From: Rhizobium etli CFN 42
GTDB lineage: Bacteria > Pseudomonadota > Alphaproteobacteria > Rhizobiales > Rhizobiaceae
Reading direction: 5' to 3'
DNA: 64,000 bases
NCBI RefSeq assembly: GCF_000092045.1
Contig: NC_007763.1
Location: forward strand, 62,001 to 126,000
Position 1 is the first letter of the stretch. The number at the start of each line of letters is the position of its first letter. Both the position numbers and the translations under genes were made by a program. This document shows positions 1-9,308 of the stretch, in pieces. The notes under the pieces are model-generated. The model made no database searches and was not told the DNA's origin. It saw only the letters and a list, made by a program, of their open reading frames with translations.

Positions 1-33
1 GCCCGTCTTGGCGCGCGGGAGGCCGCCGAATGA
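1..33 (+). CDS. 3' end of an upstream gene (partial)
   Basis: The first frame is open from the window edge and ends in a TGA that overlaps the ATG of the next gene in an ATGA arrangement. Only ten codons are visible, so no function can be assigned. The tight overlap suggests that it belongs to the same operon as the following glycosyltransferase. Confidence 0.5.
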   Translation, partial: ARLGAREAAE

Positions 34-1130
34 CGAGATCGCTCGATATCGTCTTCCTCGGGCTCTCCCTTTCCTCTTCTTGGGGGAACGGTCACGCCAC
101 GACCTATCGCGCCCTGATCAAGGGTCTTCGGCAGGACGGCCATCGGGTCCTGTTCGTGGAGCGGGACGTGCCGTGGTATGCCAGCCACCGGGATCTCCCT
201 TCGCCTGACTTCTGCGAGCTCGCCTATTATTCCGATATCGGCGCAATGCTCGAGCGTCACGGCGAAAGGCTCGACAAGGCCGATGCCGTCATCGTCGGAT
301 CCTATGTTCCCGATGGTGTGCCGCTCATCGACGGGCTCGGGGCGCTGGGGCTGAAACGTCTCTGCTTCTATGACATTGACACGCCGGTCACCCTCGCCAA
401 GCTCGATCGCGGTGATGAGGAATATCTGGCGCTGCGGCAGGTTCCCTTGTTTGACACTTATTTCTCCTTCTCCGGAGGAAGGGTGTTGACGCGGCTCGAA
501 CAGAGATATGGCGCGCGCAGAGCCGTCGCGCTCTATTGTTCGGTCGACGAGGGGCGTTATGCCAATACCGGCGAGCCCACTTGCTGGGATCTCGGCTATC
601 TCGGAACTTATAGCCATGACCGGCAGCCGACACTGGAGCGCCTTCTGCTGGAGTCGGCGCGCCGCCTGCCCTCGATGCGCTTCGTTGTCGCCGGGCCGCA
701 ATATCCAGCCGAGATTGAATGGCCGGCCAACGTCGAGCGCATCGAGCATCTGCCGCCTGCCGATCACGCAAGCTTTTACAGCCGGCAGCGGTTCACGCTG
801 AACGTGACCCGCAGCGATATGATTGCCGCCGGCTGGTCTCCCAGCGTGCGGCTGTTCGAGGCTGCCGCCTGCGGGGCGCCTATCATCAGCGACTTCTGGC
901 AGGGTCTCGATGAACTGCTGCCGGACCGTAACGCTTTGTTCATTGTGCGCACGCCGGAGGATGTCGTGGCGCTGCTGACGGAGCTTCCCGACAGCGACCG
1001 TCTGGCCGCCGCCGCAGCAGCGAGAAAGCTGGTGATGAGCAGTCATACCGGTGTCGCTCGTGCCGGCGAGCTCGCCCGGTCTCTTTCGAATCTGTCCGCT
1101 AATCCAGCTTTTGACCGTATCTCAGCGTGA
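30..1130 (+). CDS. CgeB-like glycosyltransferase
   Basis: This 366-residue protein has a GT-B-type layout. The N-terminal half begins with a Rossmann-like strand and a glycine-containing loop (FLGLSLSSSWGNGHAT). The C-terminal half has the CgeB/group 1 motif WSPSVRLFEAAACGAPIISD near residues 267-286, which normally contacts the sugar nucleotide. It probably transfers a sugar in surface polysaccharide or glycolipid synthesis, because a UDP-sugar epimerase-family gene and a methyltransferase follow within 12 bases each. The donor and acceptor cannot be read from the sequence. The start overlaps the stop of the preceding frame by four bases. Confidence 0.8.
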   Translation: MTRSLDIVFLGLSLSSSWGNGHATTYRALIKGLRQDGHRVLFVERDVPWYASHRDLPSPDFCELAYYSDIGAMLERHGERLDKADAVIVGSYVPDGVPLIDGLGALGLKRLCFYDIDTPVTLAKLDRGDEEYLALRQVPLFDTYFSFSGGRVLTRLEQRYGARRAVALYCSVDEGRYANTGEPTCWDLGYLGTYSHDRQPTLERLLLESARRLPSMRFVVAGPQYPAEIEWPANVERIEHLPPADHASFYSRQRFTLNVTRSDMIAAGWSPSVRLFEAAACGAPIISDFWQGLDELLPDRNALFIVRTPEDVVALLTELPDSDRLAAAAAARKLVMSSHTGVARAGELARSLSNLSANPAFDRISA

Positions 1131-1142
1131 AGGAGAGTATCG

Positions 1143-2189
1143 ATGCTTCAAGCCAATCGTCGCGGAAAAAGCAAGACTGTTCTGGTGGCAGGGGGCGCCG
1201 GCTTCGTCGGCTCGCATCTCTGCGATGCTCTGCTCGGCCGTGGCGACACCGTCATTTGCGTCGACAGCTACATTACCGGCTCGCGAGACAATGTCAGGCC
1301 GTTGATGAACCATCCGGGCTTCCGGCTCATCGAACAGGATATCTGCAAATTCATTGAAATCGGCGAACCGCTCGACCAGATCTATAATCTGGCCTGCGCC
1401 GCGTCCCCGCCGCAATACCAGGCGGATCCCGTTCACACGATGATGACGTGCGTTGCCGGTACGGGTAATCTGCTGGCGCTTGCCGAGCGGCACCGGGCCG
1501 CCTTCCTCCAGGCCTCGACGAGCGAAGTCTATGGCGATCCCGCTGAGCATCCGCAGAAAGAGGACTATCGCGGTAATGTCAGCTGCACAGGACCGCGTGC
1601 TTGTTATGACGAGGGAAAGCGCGCCGCGGAAGCTCTTTGCTTCGACATGCTGCGTGCCGGCCGCGTCGACGTGCGGGTCGCCCGCATCTTCAACACCTAT
1701 GGGCCGCGAATGCAGGCAAATGACGGCCGGATCGTCTCCAACCTGGTCGTGCAGGCCCTCTCGGGGAAACCGCTCACCATCTACGGAAGCGGCATGCAGA
1801 CCCGGTCCTTCTGCTACGTCAGCGATCTTGTCGGCGGCCTTATGGCGCTGATGGATGTGCGGCCGAACCCTGGTGTTCCCGTCAACCTCGGCAATCCGGG
1901 GGAATTCACCATCAACGAGCTCGCGCAGATGATCCGTTCGATGGTGCCGGTGCGAACGGCTGTTGCCTACAGACCTTTGCCGAAGGATGATCCTCAACGC
2001 CGGCGGCCCGATATTTCTCGCGCGACAGAACTGCTCGATTGGCAGCCGACGGTGCCCCTTGCCGAAGGGCTCAGATATACGATCGACTGGTTTGCCGCCA
2101 ATTTGGACGATCGTCCCCGTAAACGTGTCGCTGCGCCTCGCCGTCAGTGCGCCGCGGCGGCCTCGCAGGCTGCCCCCTTGGATAACTGA
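1143..2189 (+). CDS. NAD-dependent epimerase/dehydratase, UDP-glucuronate decarboxylase (UDP-xylose synthase) type
   Basis: This extended short-chain dehydrogenase has 348 residues. The NAD-binding GGAGFVGSHL lies near residues 17-26, the active-site segment TSEVYGDPAEHPQ follows, and the catalytic Tyr-x-x-x-Lys is present as CYDEGKR. The surrounding GNV...GPR.CYDEGKR pattern is typical of UDP-glucuronate decarboxylases, which make UDP-xylose, so it probably supplies the sugar donor for the neighbouring glycosyltransferase. The last 25 residues are an Arg/Ala-rich tail outside the family core. A strong AAGGAG lies 8 bases before the ATG. A close dehydratase relative cannot be excluded. Confidence 0.8.
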   Translation: MLQANRRGKSKTVLVAGGAGFVGSHLCDALLGRGDTVICVDSYITGSRDNVRPLMNHPGFRLIEQDICKFIEIGEPLDQIYNLACAASPPQYQADPVHTMMTCVAGTGNLLALAERHRAAFLQASTSEVYGDPAEHPQKEDYRGNVSCTGPRACYDEGKRAAEALCFDMLRAGRVDVRVARIFNTYGPRMQANDGRIVSNLVVQALSGKPLTIYGSGMQTRSFCYVSDLVGGLMALMDVRPNPGVPVNLGNPGEFTINELAQMIRSMVPVRTAVAYRPLPKDDPQRRRPDISRATELLDWQPTVPLAEGLRYTIDWFAANLDDRPRKRVAAPRRQCAAAASQAAPLDN

Positions 2190-2200
2190 CCGAGAAGCGG

Positions 2201-2944
2201 ATGCAAACGATGATGAACCTGGCTTTGCAACAGCGTATCAGCGAATTGGGTCCCTGGTTTCAGAATATGCGGTTCGGAGAGATCGAAACCGCGCCGGATC
2301 ATTTTCTCGGCGACTATCCGGCGTTCAAATGGGAAGGCTTCAAGCATGTTGTGCCCAAGGATCTGGAAGGATGCAGCGTTCTCGATATCGGCTGCAATGC
2401 CGGCTTTTATGCGCTTGAGATGAAGCGCCGCAATGCCGGTCGGGTGTTGGGCATCGACAGTGACCCACGTTATCTCGAGCAGGCCCGTTTCGCCGCCGAT
2501 CATTTCGGCCTTGATGTCGAGTTCAGGCAGATGTCGGTTTACGAGGTGTCGAAACTCGGCGAGAGGTTCGATCTGGTGCTCTTCATGGGCGTGCTTTACC
2601 ACTTGCGCCATCCGTTGCTGGCATTGGATCTGCTCTACGAGCATGTGGTCGCAGATCTCATGCTGTTCCAATGCCTGCAGCGTGGCGAAGAGCGTATCGC
2701 CAAGCTTGAAGAAGACTACGACTTTTCGGAATGGAAGATTTTCGACCGATCGGATTTCCCGAAGCTGTTCTTTGTCGAAGAGCGCTTTGCCGCCGATCCC
2801 ACCAATTGGTTCATTCCCAATAAGGCAGCGGTCGAAGCGATGCTGCGCAGCTCGGGCTTTGTCATAGAGGCCAATCCCGAGCGAGAAGTTTATCTCTGCC
2901 GCCGAGGTCGGCGGCCATACAAGGTCGAGCCGCCGCCCGGTTGA
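2201..2944 (+). CDS. Class I SAM-dependent methyltransferase (DUF1698/CmoB-like)
   Basis: This 247-residue protein has the SAM-binding motif VLDIGCNAGFYALEM near residues 66-80, an acidic residue after the second strand (GIDSDPRY) and the post-motif LVLFMGVLYHLRHP. This layout is that of the DUF1698/CmoB-like branch of class I methyltransferases. The gene lies 11 bases after the UDP-sugar gene, so a sugar or glycan methylation role is more likely than tRNA modification, but this is inference. Three in-frame ATGs lie within the first five codons, so the exact start is uncertain. Confidence 0.75.
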   Translation: MQTMMNLALQQRISELGPWFQNMRFGEIETAPDHFLGDYPAFKWEGFKHVVPKDLEGCSVLDIGCNAGFYALEMKRRNAGRVLGIDSDPRYLEQARFAADHFGLDVEFRQMSVYEVSKLGERFDLVLFMGVLYHLRHPLLALDLLYEHVVADLMLFQCLQRGEERIAKLEEDYDFSEWKIFDRSDFPKLFFVEERFAADPTNWFIPNKAAVEAMLRSSGFVIEANPEREVYLCRRGRRPYKVEPPPG

Positions 2945-2977
2945 GGCGATTGTTTCACCTAGACTAGCGGGTCCAGA

Positions 2978-3892
2978 ATGCTCAGAGGTGCCCGACTGAT
3001 TTCGACCGCTGTCGCTGCAGTCCTCCTTGTCTTCTCCTCGACTTGGCTACTGACGAGGCCGCATCCCCGTGTCGTTGCCGGCGATCCCACGCTGACGTCG
3101 GGAGATGCCGGGCGTGGCAGACTGGTTTTTGCTGCGGGCGACTGCGCCTCCTGTCATGCTTCCCCCGGACAGCCGGACCGCTTCAGGCTGGGGGGCGATC
3201 TCGCACTGGCCTCACCCTATGGGATCTTCAGAGTCCCCAATATCTCGCCCGACCCGGAGGCCGGTATCGGATCATGGTCGGTCGCCGATCTCGCCAATGC
3301 GCTGATTTCAGGCGTCTCTCCGTCAGGGCAACATTATTATCCGGCATTCCCCTATGCCAGCTATACCGGCATGACGCTCGGCGATATCAGAGATCTCTAC
3401 GCCTTTCTGCATACGCTTTCGCCCGTGCCGGAGCGCGCGCAACCGCATCAGATTTCTCCGCTGTTTCGCATCCGGCGGTTTGTCGGTTTCTGGAAGCTGC
3501 TGTTCTTCCGAGAAGGCAGATCGGGAGGAGCGGAGAATGGCGATCCCGTGCATGATCGCGGCGCATATCTCGTGGAGACGCTTGGCCATTGCGCCGAGTG
3601 CCACTCCTCCCGCAATATCTTCGGTGCGATAAAGCCGAAAACGCGATTTGCCGGCGGAGTGAGTTCGGAAGATGTCGGCTTCAACCCCAATATAACACCG
3701 ATAGGCATTGGCTCGTGGTCGGAGCAGGATCTAGTCGAAATGCTTCGCAGCGGCATGACGCCCGGCCACGGCTATGTCGGCTGGGTCATGGCGGACGTCG
3801 TAGAGAACACGGCGGAACTTCCCGAGGTCGACAGGATGGCCATCGCCCGGTACGTCAAGTCGCTGCCGCCGCGGCCGACGCCCCATCCATAG
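2978..3892 (+). CDS. Membrane-anchored diheme cytochrome c
   Basis: The 304-residue protein begins with a hydrophobic anchor or signal (about residues 7-25) and has two CXXCH haem c sites, CASCH near residue 53 and CAECH near residue 207. It is therefore an exported or periplasmically exposed diheme cytochrome, similar in layout to the cytochrome subunits of membrane alcohol or gluconate dehydrogenases. No dehydrogenase subunit is adjacent. It is convergent with the minus-strand respiratory operon that follows, so it may feed or drain electrons there. The physiological partner is unknown. Confidence 0.8.
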   Translation: MLRGARLISTAVAAVLLVFSSTWLLTRPHPRVVAGDPTLTSGDAGRGRLVFAAGDCASCHASPGQPDRFRLGGDLALASPYGIFRVPNISPDPEAGIGSWSVADLANALISGVSPSGQHYYPAFPYASYTGMTLGDIRDLYAFLHTLSPVPERAQPHQISPLFRIRRFVGFWKLLFFREGRSGGAENGDPVHDRGAYLVETLGHCAECHSSRNIFGAIKPKTRFAGGVSSEDVGFNPNITPIGIGSWSEQDLVEMLRSGMTPGHGYVGWVMADVVENTAELPEVDRMAIARYVKSLPPRPTPHP

Positions 3893-3925
3893 GGCATTCA
3901 ATTGCGGACGATTAACCGGTTCTTC

Positions 3926-4348
3926 CTAGTTGGCATAGAGATAGGCGGCGAGATCACGGGCTTCCTGATCGGATATTCCGGTCGCCGGCATCGCCGTTTT
4001 TGGCGAATGGGCCTGCGGCATGACGATCCAGCCGACGAGATTATCGGCGGAATTGTTGAGGACGCCGGCAATATAGACCCGTTCGCGCAGAGCGGAGAGA
4101 TCGCCGCCGACCTTGCCGTCTGCGCCTGCGATGCCTGGAATGGTATGGCAGCCTGCGCACCCATATCGGCGGAAGATCGCTGGTGCCCGATCGGGATCGC
4201 CTTTCGTCATGGCGACCGCCGCGGCTCGCTTTTCCGATCGCTGCCGGTAGACGTCTGCCAGGGCCAATGCCGCCGTCAGGCTCATCATGCATGCCGCGAT
4301 CATGACGGCGGGTCGAAGGGAATTATGGGGCGGCGATCGGTGTTGCAC
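3926..4348 (-). CDS. Small membrane-anchored cytochrome c
   Basis: This 140-residue protein has one N-terminal hydrophobic segment (about residues 13-35) and one haem c motif, CAGCH, near residue 64. A C-terminal MPATGISDQEARDLAAYLY supplies the likely Met ligand and the final helix of the class I fold. The start is a GTG with AAAGGAG 8 bases upstream, inside the end of the ctaG-like gene. It is the last gene of the oxidase operon and is probably the electron carrier to, or an accessory subunit of, the caa3-type oxidase. Confidence 0.75.
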   Translation of the reverse strand: MQHRSPPHNSLRPAVMIAACMMSLTAALALADVYRQRSEKRAAAVAMTKGDPDRAPAIFRRYGCAGCHTIPGIAGADGKVGGDLSALRERVYIAGVLNNSADNLVGWIVMPQAHSPKTAMPATGISDQEARDLAAYLYAN

Positions 4349-5215
4349 CTGCGTCTCCTTTCCCGGAATCCCGGATCCATAATGCCATCAGCACCAGAGC
4401 GGCCGCCGCGTATATAGTTCCGGCAGGCACCCACATCACCAGGCCTGCCACTTGCTGCTCTTCAAGCGGTGACAAGCCCCAGCTTCCCGAGGCTCGGGTC
4501 TGCGTGGCATAGAGTACGTTTGGTGAAAGCGCGATCAAGGCTCCGAGAATGCTCATATGGAGCATGGTTAGGAAGAGATGCCAGGCCGCAAGCCCTCTGT
4601 CCGTCTTCCAGATGACGGGCCACCAGAACAGGACGGCACTTAGGAAAAAGGTAAGATGTTGCAGACGGTGGAGCGGCGTGCTTTCGATTGCGGCGTCGAA
4701 CAGGAGGGGCGAATGCCATGCCCAGATCGCCGCCCCGTGCAGCAGCGTCGTGAGGCTGCCGTTGCTCAGCATTGTCCAGGTCCTGCGGAACACGCGTAAG
4801 GCGAGCACGTGCCCCGCCCGTCGCCTGACGATCCTTGGCAGCCCCCACAGCAACACCGCCGACGGGCGTGCCAAGACGATGAGCGGCGCGGCAATCGCCA
4901 TAACCAGCTCATGTTCGATCATGTGGAAGGTGAAAAGCTGTTCTCCCAGCCAATGCAGGGGAGAGACAAGCGCGGCGGCAAGCACCAGCCAGCCGGCCCA
5001 ATAGGCCAAAAGACGGTGCATGAAGACGCGACGGCCCGCGGATGATCGCGACATGAAGCGAAGGCTTCCGCTTGCATAGAGGGCTGCGCAGACGCCAGCG
5101 GCGCAATTATCAAGGGATCGGCCGTCCAGTGAAGGGAACTCGCATAAGTATGGCCTTCATGTGCCGATAGCGGTGTCGCCATAAGAACAAGACCGATTGT
5201 CGTTGCTGTTCTCAT
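4323..5215 (-). pseudogene. ctaG: CtaG-like (caa3-type) oxidase assembly protein, apparently frameshifted
   Basis: The long downstream frame (from an ATG at 5054) encodes most of a multi-helix caa3-type CtaG, including HMIEHELVMAIAAPLIVLARP. A second frame starting at the ATG at 5215 encodes a signal peptide and HEGHTYASSLHWTADPLI, the expected N terminus. That ATG overlaps the stop of the subunit III gene as ATGA, so it is the natural start. The two frames join smoothly (IIAPLA then VCAALYASGSLRF) if one base is restored near 5092-5100. Either the gene has a real one-base deletion or the read is wrong. A shorter protein starting at 5054 would lack the first helix. Confidence 0.7.
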
Positions 5216-5814
5216 AGCCGCGGCACCCAGTAGATACACCCGTAGAGGGGAAGCCAGGCGAGGACGACAAAGTTCCAGTAGAGCGCGTTGTCTTCGACAT
5301 CGCCGTAGCGCCGAGCATTGTCGCCATGCTTTGAAAACATCAGGCAGGCGAGAACAATCGTATCAATAAGATCGGTGATGATGTGGGTGGCGTGCAGGCC
5401 GAGCATCGTCCAGATGATTGATCCATAGGCATCGTCGTCCCAACCTATGTGCAGTGCACGAAATTCGAAGGCGCGGGGTATGAGGGGTGACGCTCCGAGA
5501 AGCGTCATGACGATCAGTCCCACCCGCACCTTTCGCAGGTCCCTCTGCTTCGCCCACCGCGCGACGAGCATATTCGGCACGATGCTGACGAGAAGCAGCA
5601 GGGTCAGAATTGTGCCGGGAAGGAGATCCGGGGCAGGGGCTTCGATCGGCCAATGCGGCGCCAGGCTCATGAGATAGAAGTAAACGACGATCGCCAGAGC
5701 GAATCCCATGCCTTCGATCAGCATGAAGGCGCTGGTTCCCCAGAAGGTCAGGCTCGCGCTGCCCAAGCCGTGCAGGGGAAGCTTCGACAGATCGGCCACC
5801 ACGCGCTCCTTCAT
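5212..5814 (-). CDS. ctaE: Cytochrome c oxidase subunit III
   Basis: This 200-residue protein has about five predicted membrane helices. It ends with the subunit III hallmarks GLHATHIITDLIDTIVLA and the final NALYWNFVVLAWLPLYGCIYW. It shares ATGA overlaps with subunit I upstream and with the natural ctaG start downstream, so translation of the three is probably coupled. The start was moved from an upstream in-frame codon to the ATG at 5814 because of that overlap. It belongs to a haem-copper oxidase with a cytochrome c-fused subunit II. Confidence 0.85.
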   Translation of the reverse strand: MKERVVADLSKLPLHGLGSASLTFWGTSAFMLIEGMGFALAIVVYFYLMSLAPHWPIEAPAPDLLPGTILTLLLLVSIVPNMLVARWAKQRDLRKVRVGLIVMTLLGASPLIPRAFEFRALHIGWDDDAYGSIIWTMLGLHATHIITDLIDTIVLACLMFSKHGDNARRYGDVEDNALYWNFVVLAWLPLYGCIYWVPRL

Positions 5815-7724
5815 GACTCGTCCTCCCGCGTTTGCTTGGGCCAGAACCATCCTGTCAGGGTGATAGCCACCGGAGCGGCTCCCCAGACAACGGCCCACGG
5901 GCTGAAGATCGAACCGATCAGCATGATGCCCGTGGCAATGGCGGCCAGAAATGGCCAGATGGAATCGGCTGGCGAGGCCTCCCGCGCCTCCGGCTCGCCC
6001 GCGGTGACACTGCTGACGATTAGTTCCCGCCGATCGAGCCGAAGTCCCGTCGCCACCGCCAATGTCTCGTCCGACATCCAGAGCGGCTCGCGCGATTCGA
6101 CCACCGGAATATGCCGAAAATTATAAGGGGGAGGGGGCGAGGGTACGGCCCACTCCAATGTTGACGCATTCCAGGGATTGGGGCCGGCCCGCGGGCCATG
6201 GCGGAAGCTGCGCAGCGCATCGATGAAAAAGACCAGGAATCCGCCGGCCAGGATAAAGGCGCTGAGGCTGACGAAGAGGTTCAAGCCGGCCCAGGGCAGC
6301 TCGGGCGGATAGGTGTAGACGCGCCGCGGCATACCCTGGAGGCCCAGGATGTGCATCGGGAAAAAAGTCAGGTGGAAGCCGGTGAAGATCAGGCCGAAGG
6401 CCCATCGGCCGGACCTTTCGCTCATCATCCGCCCGGTCATCTTCGGGAACCAGTAATAGATCGCGCCGATCAGCGGGAAGACGGAGCCGCCGATCAGCAC
6501 ATAATGGAAATGGGCGACGACGAAATAGGTGTCGTGGACCTGGCTATCGAGCGGCACCGACGCCACCATGACGCCAGTCAGGCCGCCGATGACGAAGGTG
6601 ATGAGAAAGCCGATGACGAAAAGCAGCGGTGTCTTGAAGACCGGACGGCCATCCCACAGCGTTGCCAGCCAGCAAAAGATCTGGGTTCCGGCGGGAATGG
6701 CGATTGCCATGCTCGAGGCGGTGAAAAAGCTGCTCCCCAGCCGCGGCAGGCCGGCCACGAACATGTGGTGCACCCACAGGCCGAAGGAGAGAATTCCTGT
6801 GGCGATCATTGCCAGCACCAGCGGCATATAGCCGAAGACGGGACGCTGCGTGAAGGTGGAGATTATGGCGGAGACGATGCCGACTGCCGGCAGAAAGATG
6901 ATGTAGACCTCGGGATGACCGAAGAACCAGAACAGGTGCTGCCAGAGAAGGACGTCGCCACCTTCCGCAGGATTATAGAACTGGGTGCCGACCAGCCGGT
7001 CGAGAATGAGGGACGAGCTGGCAAACATGATCGCCGGCATGGCCAGGATGACCAGAAAGGCCGTGACCAGCATCGACCAGACGAAGACGGGGATCCGATC
7101 GAGCGACATGCCGGGCGCCCGCAGCTTGAAGACCGTCACGACGATCTCGACGGCAACGGCGAGGGCGGAGACCTCGGTAAAGGTGATCATCTGTGCCCAG
7201 AGGTCCGCCCGTTTCCCGACACCATATTGCGGGCCGGCCAGAGGCACATAGGAGAACCAGCCGACATCGGGGGCGGTATCGAGGGCGAGGGAGATCCACA
7301 GCAGCAGCCCGCCGGCGAGGTAGATCCAGTAGGAGAAGGCATTCAGCCTGGGAAAGGCGATGTTGCGGGTTCCGACCATCAGAGGAACGAGATAGACCGC
7401 CATCGCCTCCATGACCGGTACTGCAAACAGGAACATCATGTTGCTCCCGTGCACGGTGAAGATCTGATTGTACCGGTCCGCGCTGATGAAGCGGGTCTCG
7501 GGAAAGGCGAGCTGGATGCGCATCACAAGCGCCAGCACGCCGCCGAGGATAAGAAAGACAAAGGCTGTCGCGACATAGCGCCGACCGATGATCTTGTGAT
7601 CGACGGTGGAGAGCGCTGCCAGAAATCCGGAAGGCGTCGACCATGTGCGCCTGAGGAAGGCTTCCGCTTCTTCACTGCCGGCAGCCAGATCGGCGGGGGA
7701 AGGGGGTCTGCCGCTGCCGGTCAT
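5811..7724 (-). CDS. ctaD: Cytochrome c oxidase subunit I (haem-copper oxidase)
   Basis: This 637-residue subunit carries all the haem-copper ligands. They are His92 (HGSNMMF) for the low-spin haem, His270 and Tyr274 in the GHPEVY motif for CuB, the His319-His320 pair, and His405/His407 in AHFHY. Glu272 of the GHPEV motif marks an A1-type D channel. It is the catalytic core reducing oxygen to water in the inner membrane. The ATG at 7724 overlaps the stop of subunit II (ATGA). The ORF remains open upstream, but that part is coding sequence of subunit II in another frame. Confidence 0.93.
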   Translation of the reverse strand: MTGSGRPPSPADLAAGSEEAEAFLRRTWSTPSGFLAALSTVDHKIIGRRYVATAFVFLILGGVLALVMRIQLAFPETRFISADRYNQIFTVHGSNMMFLFAVPVMEAMAVYLVPLMVGTRNIAFPRLNAFSYWIYLAGGLLLWISLALDTAPDVGWFSYVPLAGPQYGVGKRADLWAQMITFTEVSALAVAVEIVVTVFKLRAPGMSLDRIPVFVWSMLVTAFLVILAMPAIMFASSSLILDRLVGTQFYNPAEGGDVLLWQHLFWFFGHPEVYIIFLPAVGIVSAIISTFTQRPVFGYMPLVLAMIATGILSFGLWVHHMFVAGLPRLGSSFFTASSMAIAIPAGTQIFCWLATLWDGRPVFKTPLLFVIGFLITFVIGGLTGVMVASVPLDSQVHDTYFVVAHFHYVLIGGSVFPLIGAIYYWFPKMTGRMMSERSGRWAFGLIFTGFHLTFFPMHILGLQGMPRRVYTYPPELPWAGLNLFVSLSAFILAGGFLVFFIDALRSFRHGPRAGPNPWNASTLEWAVPSPPPPYNFRHIPVVESREPLWMSDETLAVATGLRLDRRELIVSSVTAGEPEAREASPADSIWPFLAAIATGIMLIGSIFSPWAVVWGAAPVAITLTGWFWPKQTREDES

Positions 7725-8704
7725 CGCAGACCACTCATGTAGGCGCTCAACTGTCGCAGTTCTTCGCCGGTAAGGGGGACCAACGGCATGTTGTTGCCCG
7801 GCTTCAGCGTTTGCGGGTCGGCAATCCATGCCGCAACCGATCCCCGCGTATTCTCCAGCAGCCCCGCCGCAATCATGCTGCGGCTGCCGACATGGGTGAG
7901 GTCAGGCCCTGACGTGCCCGATGCCCCGGTGCCGCGGATGGTGTGACAGGCGGCGCAAGGCTTGCTCATGAAGACGAGCTTTCCCGCAGCGGCATCACTG
8001 TCGGCCGGTGCGGCTGCCGTCTTTCTCTGCGACTCCAGCCATCTGGCATAGTCCGCCGGCTCCTCGGCGATCACCAACAGCGCCATGTGGCTGTGCTGCA
8101 GGCCGCAGAATTCGGCGCATTGGCCGCGATAAATGCCGGCTTTGCTGGCATGCAGCGTCAGCCGGTTGTCGCGGCCGGGGACCAGATCCTGCTTTCCCGT
8201 CAGGTTAGGCACCCAGAAGGAATGAATGACATCAGTCGCTTCCAGGCGCAGCCGGACATCGGTTCCCACCGGGATATGCAGCTCGTTGGCGGTCTGGAAT
8301 GTCCTGGCGGGATCCGCGTCGAGGTAGGTAAACTGCCACCACCACTGCTGCCCGCGAACGGTGATGGTCGGCAGATTGTCCCGGCCGCGGTCGACGCCAT
8401 TGGTAGCATAAAAGCTGGTGATGGTCAGGAAGCTTACGACCAGGAAGGTCATAACGATCGCGCCCGTAACGACCCTGCCCATGGAACGCTCAGTCTGCGG
8501 TTCGCCGGGGGCCTGGTTTTTCCTGCGAACCAGCGCCCATGCCATGACGCTCATGACAAGCACGAAAACCACGCCGCAGACGGCGACGAACAGGAATATC
8601 AGGCTCTTGAGTTCCGAAGCGGCGGGTCCGTCCGCATTCAGCGCCGACTGCGTGCCGGCAACGCAGCCGGACAGAAACAGGGTGCATGCCGGGGTGATCT
8701 TCAA
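7721..8704 (-). CDS. ctaC: Cytochrome c oxidase subunit II with fused cytochrome c domain (caa3 type)
   Basis: Read from a TTG at 8704 that overlaps the stop of the preceding cytochrome gene (TTGA), the 327-residue protein begins with a short lipoprotein signal ending in LSGC (Cys14). Two membrane helices follow (about 34-58 and 78-99), then a CuA domain with His161, Cys196, Glu198, Cys200, His204 and Met207. A C-terminal haem c domain has CAACH at 250-254 and a late Met in GNNMPLVP. The fused cytochrome defines the caa3 class. The TTG start is inferred from the lipobox and the overlap. Confidence 0.88.
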   Translation of the reverse strand: MKITPACTLFLSGCVAGTQSALNADGPAASELKSLIFLFVAVCGVVFVLVMSVMAWALVRRKNQAPGEPQTERSMGRVVTGAIVMTFLVVSFLTITSFYATNGVDRGRDNLPTITVRGQQWWWQFTYLDADPARTFQTANELHIPVGTDVRLRLEATDVIHSFWVPNLTGKQDLVPGRDNRLTLHASKAGIYRGQCAEFCGLQHSHMALLVIAEEPADYARWLESQRKTAAAPADSDAAAGKLVFMSKPCAACHTIRGTGASGTSGPDLTHVGSRSMIAAGLLENTRGSVAAWIADPQTLKPGNNMPLVPLTGEELRQLSAYMSGLR

Positions 8705-9294
8705 GGCCGGACACCTCGATCGGAGCGGACGCCCACCGGCCCTTCCTCGAAAAGAGTTGCGGCCGGCGCCCGGTTCTCGGCCGGTCTCGTATGCTTGTCG
8801 TCGTTGCGGCTCGGCGCGGTATAGGGAGCGGAATAGGCACCGATCGTCCTGACGTAGCCCGCGAGCTGCCAGATCTGGTCGCTTGTCATTTTGTTGGCGA
8901 AGGCAGGCATGCCGTGAGGCCGTCCGTCGCGTATGGATGCCACGACCGATACCATTTCCGAGCCATAAAACCACCAGCCGTCAAGGAACGAAGGGCCGGT
9001 CCCGCCTCGTCCGTCTCCATGGCAAGTAGGGCAGCCGAACCAGGAATAAAGGCGCTTGCCCTGGCTCAGATCATAAGCGGTCGTCTCATAGGGCTTGCCA
9101 AGCGCGAAATAGACATCCGACGGGGCGCCGCCGATCCCGCCCGGCATCAGTCTGAATTGATCGAGGGCCGACGTGACAGGCGGATCGGCGCGGTATTGCC
9201 TGGGATGTCTTGCCCAGCCAATGACTGCGCCGACGGCGGATATGCAGAGAACCGTCATCACCGCAAACCAGTTGCCGAACCTGTTTTCGCTCAT
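8701..9294 (-). CDS. Membrane-anchored cytochrome c
   Basis: The 197-residue protein has an N-terminal anchor (about residues 8-28) and one haem c site, CPTCHGDGRGG, near residue 88, followed by a class I cytochrome core (MPAFANKMTSDQIWQLAGYVRTIG). The C-terminal 35 residues are a disordered, charged extension. It sits between the molybdoenzyme gene and oxidase subunit II, so it is a plausible electron bridge from that enzyme to the caa3 oxidase. That role is inferred from gene order only. Confidence 0.8.
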   Translation of the reverse strand: MSENRFGNWFAVMTVLCISAVGAVIGWARHPRQYRADPPVTSALDQFRLMPGGIGGAPSDVYFALGKPYETTAYDLSQGKRLYSWFGCPTCHGDGRGGTGPSFLDGWWFYGSEMVSVVASIRDGRPHGMPAFANKMTSDQIWQLAGYVRTIGAYSAPYTAPSRNDDKHTRPAENRAPAATLFEEGPVGVRSDRGVRP

Positions 9295-9308
9295 CGCCGC
9301 GGCCTGGA

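Noticed and set aside
6198..7742. Plus-strand open frame of 514 codons opposite oxidase subunit I
   Set aside because: The translation is a charged, low-complexity Asp/Glu/His/Arg-rich string with no family motifs. The other strand encodes subunit I with all haem and copper ligands, so this is a shadow of high-GC coding sequence.
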